From the NCBI GenBank assembly GCA_038496675.1, contig CM076650.1, positions 22,091,627-22,155,626 on the forward strand: a stretch of 64,000 nt of DNA, written 5' to 3'. How positions within the stretch are numbered: position 1 is the stretch's first letter; every line of letters begins with the position of its first letter. Positions 57,840 through 64,000 of this stretch are shown here, one piece after another. Position numbers and translations under genes: made by a program. The notes beneath the pieces were generated by a model that saw nothing but the letters and a program-made list of their open reading frames with translations, was not told the origin of the DNA and did not search any database. Origin of the DNA: Rachycentron canadum (taxonomy: Eukaryota > Chordata > Actinopteri > Carangiformes > Rachycentridae).

Positions 57840-60800
57840 AAAAACCTCAGGGCTGAAAGCTTCTTAGAAGCTGAAGAGATGATTGCAAGTATCACATTGC
57901 CCCTCATCTTCCCTCTCTCCACGTTGCTCCTCTGTTCCAACGATGCACTGAGAGCAGAGCTGGATGACCGTGGGGAGACAGGAGAGAAGTGGGCCAAACA
58001 GGAGAGGTAGCTGCAGACCCGAGGCTTCAAAGAGTGTGAGGATGCTCTTCCTTTTGTCGACCCATCTCTTTACCCACTGCTGTTCTTTCATTTCTAGTCC
58101 CTGCCGACACAACCGTCTATTGTTCCTCCTCGCTGGGTTTCTGCCACCTTTCATCTCTATTCATTTGATTCATAATCAAAACCCTGATCATTAAGCAATA
58201 GCAACAAAAAAGTCTGTGGTACCAGATTTAATTTTTTATATTGTGCTGAGATGATTCCAAGCAGACTGTCAATCCGTTCGAAAAGCTTATTACCAACTGT
58301 GTCATCATTAAGGAATTAAAGGACAAAAACAAGTTTGTGTAACAGTGATACCCAGATATTCTAGTTGTGTAGCTGTGTCTCTTTATGTCTGTATAAAACT
58401 GCCCTCCAGTCACAAGGAATTTAAAGTGGGGGAATAGAGAAAATGTTAAGTACCTCTCTGTCATCTCATGCTTTTTTTTTTAAGACTTGGCTACTTTACT
58501 CAACCCTCAACTAGTTTTTAGATAAGACCCAGCCACTTGTCCACGTCTCCCTTCCTCCGTCATCTGAGGATTCAAATTCAAAGCATAGTCACTAAATCTC
58601 TCAGGGTTATGGTATGAAATACAGAACCTCTAGGACCCTCATGCCAACCTTTTCCAACCTAAACCTAATGCCTTCATTGTGTGGTATCATCGAACCTCAA
58701 ATTTTTTTTTTTTTTTTTTTTTATGACAAAGGGCAGATAAAATTGTCACAGCAGGAGGCCAAATATTCTACTTCATAGAGTGAATTTTCACCCAACCTTG
58801 TTTACTACAAGGTGATTATTCGTGAAGCTACATTATAGTTTAGGTGCTCACAAATGCTCTACTGCTGTCTGACATCCTGACATGAACTCATGGGATTTTT
58901 TTTTTTTTTTAAGTTAAGTTGAAACAATCAAGTAAAATGTGTCAAAATAATAATACGCAGAGAGTCAGTCAGAATGTCCACACACTTTTTTTTAATAACC
59001 TCTCCCATTTTGTAAGTATTTAATTCCTTCAAGCTGACAAAAGAGAAGTAACAGGAAATGGAAGACATGACATGCAACAAGGTGCTTGGCCAGACTGGGG
59101 ATGGTACAGTTGACCGTTGGCAACTTAAATGTTTTCCCCATTGTAATAATGTTTGTATCATTAGTATACATAATGTATGTATTAGAATAGATTAGAATAT
59201 GGCACATAGGTCAACAATGTATCACTGTATTGCCGCCCATTATCAATACCCGCTTTTCTTGTGCAATTACGTGGGGCAGGGCAGACTATGGGTGATCACT
59301 GGCTGAGTGATGGGACAGCCGATGATTACTTAACACTTTCCATATGGCCCAATAGAAAATGTGTTTTTGCCAACCCTTGTCATTGGCGTTTATGTGGCAT
59401 AATCGACGTATCTGGTGTGATTTTACTTTCCTAGATATTCATTTGGAAAATTTTGAGACCTGACAGAAAACAACCCAAGATTGCCCAAAAAGTAAAACAT
59501 AAGAAAAGATCACAATCCCATAATCACCTTGACTCCTCTGAGATTTATCTTGCAACTCCTTCATTAGGGTCTCAACCCCCATGTTTGAGACCATTGTCAC
59601 AGAGCTGACATACATACAGGGAGACACCCAAACAAGAGCAGACACCAGGAGTCCACATGTAAGTAGTGTGATGCTGTTGCGCTATATTACAAAGAGAGAG
59701 AGAAGCAGAGACCTTTATTTTGAAGAATGCAGGTTATCATTTCTGCTATAACATTGTTTAGGTTCTTTAAGTGTTGTTTAAATGTTGGCAGTTTGTTCCT
59801 TTAAAATTGCTTACTTCCCAATTGGAGTTATGTGGGATTATGTAGGGCAATTTCTTTAGTTGTTAATAGAAAATGAATGTCAGCTTAATTAGTGTTCTTT
59901 TATTTGTTCTTTTGTAATGCTATTACATACACTTTCCCTGGGTATGTGCTAAGAGGATGCATGCAAGAGAAATCCTGTGAAATACAGTTGCTGTTGCTGA
60001 GGGCTGGCGAATTAATTGCTCAGAGACTTTCCTGGGATCTGCGTCCCTTTTCACATCAGTGTGCACACATATCAGCGATGCCTATGAGCTTACAGTATGT
60101 AACTAACATGATCCTCTATCAAAAAATATATATGCTACAGTATGTGTGTCTTCAGGGCCTCTTAGTGGTTTCTAGCACCTCCATAGGCAACGTGTCACAC
60201 ACACACACACAACATCATATGCATAATCACTGCGCTCAAAGCTGGTACATATAAAACAAAACACCCACATCCCCACACCCACTGCACCTTCTAGCACTGT
60301 CAGTGTGTGACATCTATGTGCAAACTAAAACACTGCCAACTACAATATTACACAGCGGCATATATACACAGCAGCACAAGTATGTGTACATGGGAATATG
60401 TCGACAGGACACTCACACATATCTGTACAAATATAATTTTGAGGATAACATGTCAGAGAAACCCAAAATTATATGAAAATTCCCACTTTCTGCACCACTA
60501 GTGTCAAGCTGTATGAATATTTACCCAGCATATTAGTATATGCCAGCCTGCTGTGTGGGAACCAGTGAAACAGGATGGCTATTTCAACAGAAGAAATAAC
60601 ATTAATTTTCATCCAATTCTGCAACAGAGCGAAATGGGCTTTCATTGCAATGTTTTGACCTTGCGGTGTAGATGCTTAACATCCCAAGAATGAAATTGGC
60701 ACTCCCAAAATGGATTTGGCCTGATGTGCAGAGGCTTATAACAAGTGCCAGCTCTGTAGTATTTAAGAGGGTACTGGCGGAGAGACACTGTATGTGTGTG

Positions 60801-62280
60801 TGTGTGTGCAGGCGTATGTTTTACTCCACACAAAGCTGCCAGTGTCTCATTCCTAGCTAAATATTTATAACAGAGAAAGACACTAAGTAAGTCAGACAAA
60901 CACACACATACACACTCACTCAGGGATAGATATGGAGGAGAGAAAGTGAGAGTGAGAGAGAGACAGACAGATACACGGACAGAAAGAGAAGAAGCAGGAA
61001 GCTTATTATTTAATGTCCTACTTGGCAGAGAGCTGTCAAAAACCAGCAGAGTGGAGGCTTGCCAGGGACTGACAGAACAAAATCACCATTCGTCTTCTTC
61101 TCTTCAAGACACGGACAAGCTTAATGAATTAAGATCCAACCCAAGCCTCTTCCCTTACTTGTCTAGCTTGTGATGAGCGGGCTTCATATTTGTAGGTTTT
61201 AGGCCAGTGAGCAGTGACGGCGAGATCCAAGCAGCGTGGCATTAAATCAACACAAAGGGCGCCATTCATTCCTTTAGAGCCCCATTACCTAGAGTGATCT
61301 CTCTATCAAGACTCTAAACTCCAGACTCTTTCAGGTGGACACATACACACTCACCCGCTGGCACACACAAAGCCCATTACCTCCAGTGATAACTCCACTA
61401 GCATTCCAAACAATGGCTGCAAAAGGCAAATTAGCAAACAATACACTGTGCTCCCATAGCCTGAGTGATGAAAACAGTACAAGGCGAGCTAATGCATCTC
61501 AGGCAGGCCAGATTCCTGCCTCCGCTCTTATCTTCCCCTAACACGCTATCAGACAAATTAGCAATGTCGTTCACTTAAGAGCGTGTGTGTGTCTGTGTGT
61601 GTATGTGCGTTTAGCAGCAGGGTCCACTCATCGTCTGCCTCCTCTCTTGATGTTATTTATGGCTGTTTAAATGATCTCAGACACCTCTCATTTGTTTAGA
61701 CAGCTCCAATTGGCTTTCTGTCTGAAGGAAGAAGGGAAGAGGAGGGCGCAGGAGCAGTGGGGCAGGAGGGAGAGACGTGGTGAGACAGAGGGGGAGATAT
61801 AGGGGGAGGGAGGAGGGTGGCCAGACAAACAAGGATGTGGCTTGAGGGATGGTTGAGAACAGTGTAGGGTGAGGAGGCAGGAAAGGGATGGATAGCAGGG
61901 GAAGAATTTGGAGGGGAGTGAGACAAGCAGCAGAGGGGCAGGTGGACAAAATCAAGATAAGAAAGGAGGGTGAGCAGAGGCAAGGAGAAAAGAGTGCAGG
62001 GAGGATATCTTGCTGGAGAGTTGGTAAGACATAGAGAAGGTGAAGGGAAGTAGATCAGTCAGGGCAGCAGGTGAGAGGAGAGGGGGCAAGGCCTCTGACA
62101 CAGATGGATCAATTCTGTTTTGTCCCACTGAACCGAGAATTACTTTCCAGCATCTGAATTTTCATGACTGAGAGGTATAAGCCCTTACCACCAAGGAAAC
62201 CTAATGACCCACAGCTAAACATGACGTGAAGCCACTGTGAAAAGGTTTTTCTCTAGTGTCCTACATTCGGTGGAGGAATG
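57840..62280. other. Gene-free stretch
   Basis: T tracts lie at 58702-58722 and near 58899, and a G/A-rich tract at 61725-62095. Minus-strand frames over the purine tract are proline/serine/leucine-rich and spurious. A weak candidate exon at 59528-59604 (minus) is listed as a finding. Confidence 0.45.
61790..61817 (+). other. Predicted G-quadruplex motif
   Basis: GGGGG, AGATATA, GGGGG, A, GGG, AGGA, GGG within a purine-rich stretch. Loops of 7, 1 and 4 fit the usual rule. Confidence 0.6.
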
Positions 62281-62283
62281 CGA

Positions 62284-62534
62284 GGATGTTCAAATCTCCT
62301 GGCTGGGGCCTTTCTGTGTGGCATGTTTTCCCCAAGTCTGCGATGGTTTCCTCTGGGGATAGCAGCTTCCTCCCACGGTCCAAACACATGCAGATTAGGA
62401 TGACTAACTGGTGACTCTTAACTGTCCGGAGGTGTGAACATGAGTGTGAATGGTTGTTTGTCTCTATATATCAGCCCTGTGATCGACTGGTGACCTCACA
62501 GGGTCAAGCAGTATAGCTAATGGATGGATGGATC
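62284..62534 (+). mobile_element. tRNA-derived SINE, 5' truncated
   Basis: Begins after the A box with GTTCAAATCTCCTGGC (B-box region). It keeps GGCCTTTCTGTGTGGCATG, GCTTCCTCCCACGGTCCAAA, GGTGTGAACATGAGTGTGAA, GGTTGTTTGTCTCTATATAT and GTGATCGACTGGTGACCT. The GATTGGCTCCAGCCC segment is deleted and the copy ends GCTAATGGATGGATGGAT. Confidence 0.85.
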
Positions 62535-62555
62535 TTCTCCATCTGCTCTGAGCAC

Positions 62556-62698
62556 ACCAAGAGTTAGATGACAGGGCTGATACACCCTCATATCGGTGCA
62601 CTAAATTTAAGATAAGGCTATTAGTTATCTTAGCTTTGCTTAAAGACTGGAAACTGGGGGGAATGGCTACCCTGGCTCTATCCAAAAGGAAACAAAAT
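62556..62698. repeat. Fish interspersed repeat relic
   Basis: AAGAGTTAGATGACAG, then GCTATTAGTTATCTTAGCTT, AAAGACTGGAAACTGGGG and CTACCCTGGCTCTATCCAAA then AGGAAACAAAATCC follow a common percomorph repeat in order. The end word of the same family (AAGCGTATTTCCCAAAATG) appears inverted at 63307-63325, on the other side of the Tc1 relic. Confidence 0.5.
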
Positions 62699-62752
62699 CC
62701 CTAAACTCAAAAACTGAAATCTCTCACTTACAAAAGTATTCAAACCTATAAT

Positions 62753-63275
62753 TCAGTACTTTGCAGAAGCCTCTTTGGCAGCACTTACAACTACAAGCTT
62801 TGCACACCTGGATTTGGGCAGTTTATCCCATTCTTCCTGGCAAATCCTCTCAAGATTGGATGGTAAGCGTCTGTGAGCTGTCATCTTCAGGTCTCTCCAC
62901 AGATGTTCTATAGGGTTTAAGTCCGGGCTTCATCCGGACTGTGCTGAGCAGCGAAGCGCTGCTCCAGTCTCCAATAGCATGCACTCTGGAGCAGGTTTTC
63001 GTCAAGCATCTCTCTATATCTGTATTTGGCTGCCTTCCTCAATCCCAATCCTCATAACTTGATGCCGCCACCACCGTTCTTCACCAACGGGTTGGTATTA
63101 GCCAGACGAAGAGGCCTGCCCTGTGTTCCTCTCATCAGAGAGAATCTCCCTTCTCATGCTCTCAGAGCCCTTTAAATACCGTTTGTCAAACTTCAAGTGG
63201 GCTCTCATGTGCCTTTTACTCACAGTGGTATCTGTCTAGCTACTCTACCATCAGGACTTGATTGATGGGGAGCCA
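62753..63275 (-). pseudogene. Tc1-like transposase relic
   Basis: On the minus strand the C-terminal part is open from about 62926 to a TGA at 62753-62755: PDLNPIEHLWRDLKMTAHRR, then LPSNLERICQEEWDKL, PKSRCAKLV and a short tail. PDLNPIE contains the last acidic residue of the Tc1 DD34E triad. From 62975 to 63275 the minus strand shows, interrupted by stops and frameshifts, text matching the middle of the same protein: a leucine-rich ENLL-like region, a glycine-rich GGGIKL-like region near 63063, and KAHESPLEV-like words from the region just before the first catalytic Asp. A deletion removes the segment with the second Asp. This is a dead copy of a family distinct from the element at 27910-28893. 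Confidence 0.8.
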
Positions 63276-63279
63276 ACCC

Positions 63280-63940
63280 CCCACACCCGACAACAAGACT
63301 CCATGAAAGCGTATTTCCCAAAATGATACTCATTAGCTTAAGCTAAGTACTGCAAGAAAATGTGTGAGGTAATTATCCAATTCCCGATAACTAGCAAGCA
63401 TTTTTTTATGCATTTGTCCATGTTAGTACACAAAAAGTTTAACTACATTCCCCAGTATTGTTTGGGTAGTTTAGATATTTTTACAATTATGTAACATGCC
63501 AGGATTATATATTCCACTTGTACTTAAATGATGAAAGTTCAGAATCCTTTGTGCAGGTGCAGCTGACATGACTCAAGTGCAGCACCTGGCACTACAGAGC
63601 TGGTTGGGAGCTGGTTGGGAGCTAGCACGGTGCCGATTTCATTCACCCCGCTCCGTTCAGGCGACCTCCATGTTTGTGAGCCACGTTTGTTCCATTGTCA
63701 TATACCCCACAGTTATATCACTTGCCTACCAAACAGCGTATTGTCCTGGCATTGCTATATATTTGTCTTTTAAATGACAAAACACCACAGTCTGTAAAGC
63801 ACAGCTGCAAATGGACAGACGTCCAGGCAGAACCTAGAACCACAGCCTCCATGTCACAAGCTCCTGCAGTGGAAAAGACCTCAAAGAGAATGCACAATCA
63901 CGTCGTAGGGTTTGCATGCATGTAGGTACATCTGTGTGCG
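63280..63940. other. Gene-free stretch
   Basis: Holds the inverted end word of the repeat at 62556-62698 (63307-63325) and a small duplication GAGCTGGTTGG at about 63597-63618. No gene recognised. Confidence 0.45.
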
Positions 63941-63942
63941 TA

Positions 63943-63944
<2 letters not shown>

Positions 63945-64000
<56 letters not shown>
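63945..64000 (+). repeat. (GA)n microsatellite, runs off the window
   Basis: Uninterrupted GA tract of at least 27 units that reaches the last base. Confidence 0.97.

Noticed and set aside
61677..61983. Two minus-strand frames of 92 and 95 codons rich in P, S and L
   Set aside because: They are translations of a purine-rich tract; amino acid composition follows base bias.

Overview
The window looks like a piece of a teleost fish genome, most likely a spiny-rayed (percomorph) species. The reasons are the very dense (CA)n/(GT)n, (CT)n and poly(A)/poly(T) tracts, a tRNA-derived SINE of a type I know from many teleosts, relics of piggyBac, Tc1-like and hAT transposons, and several interspersed repeats I recognise from fish genomic sequence. 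The assignment rests on recall of repeat families, not on a search.

I find no complete protein-coding gene, no rRNA, no tRNA gene and no CRISPR array. The open frames present are short and are explained by low complexity, by chance, or by the 398-base assembly gap at 13938-14335, which can be read through only because it is all N. The best candidate for real host coding sequence is one possible terminal exon on the minus strand at 50653-50849. It has a convincing splice acceptor and a 64-codon non-repetitive frame ending in a stop, but I do not recognise the protein. The window is best read as intergenic or intronic DNA, perhaps with that exon at the 3' end of a minus-strand gene.

Layout. 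1-9600: mostly featureless, with a short coding-like patch at 2680-3580. 9600-10480: a SINE set in AT-rich repeat sequence. 11390-11905: a TAAT-rich, microsatellite-free block that could be a conserved noncoding element. 12190-25230: microsatellite-rich DNA with the gap inside an (AT)n tract. 26515-29000: the most structured locus, a decayed piggyBac element holding frameshifted transposase, a (CA)n(TA)n tract and a second transposon, a Tc1-like element with roughly 370-bp inverted arms. 30256-30761 and 36325-36932: two non-autonomous DNA elements with clear terminal inverted repeats. 40540-42130: two diverged local tandem duplications. 42870-43200: adjacent relics of two fish repeat families. 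52107-52731: a hAT-type element with an 8-bp target duplication. 53885-54400: a repeat interrupted by a SINE. 62280-63275: SINE, interspersed repeat and a Tc1 transposase relic in a row. The window ends inside a (GA)n tract.

No set of genes works together here. The biology is insertion, nesting and decay of mobile elements, plus a few stretches that may be regulatory.
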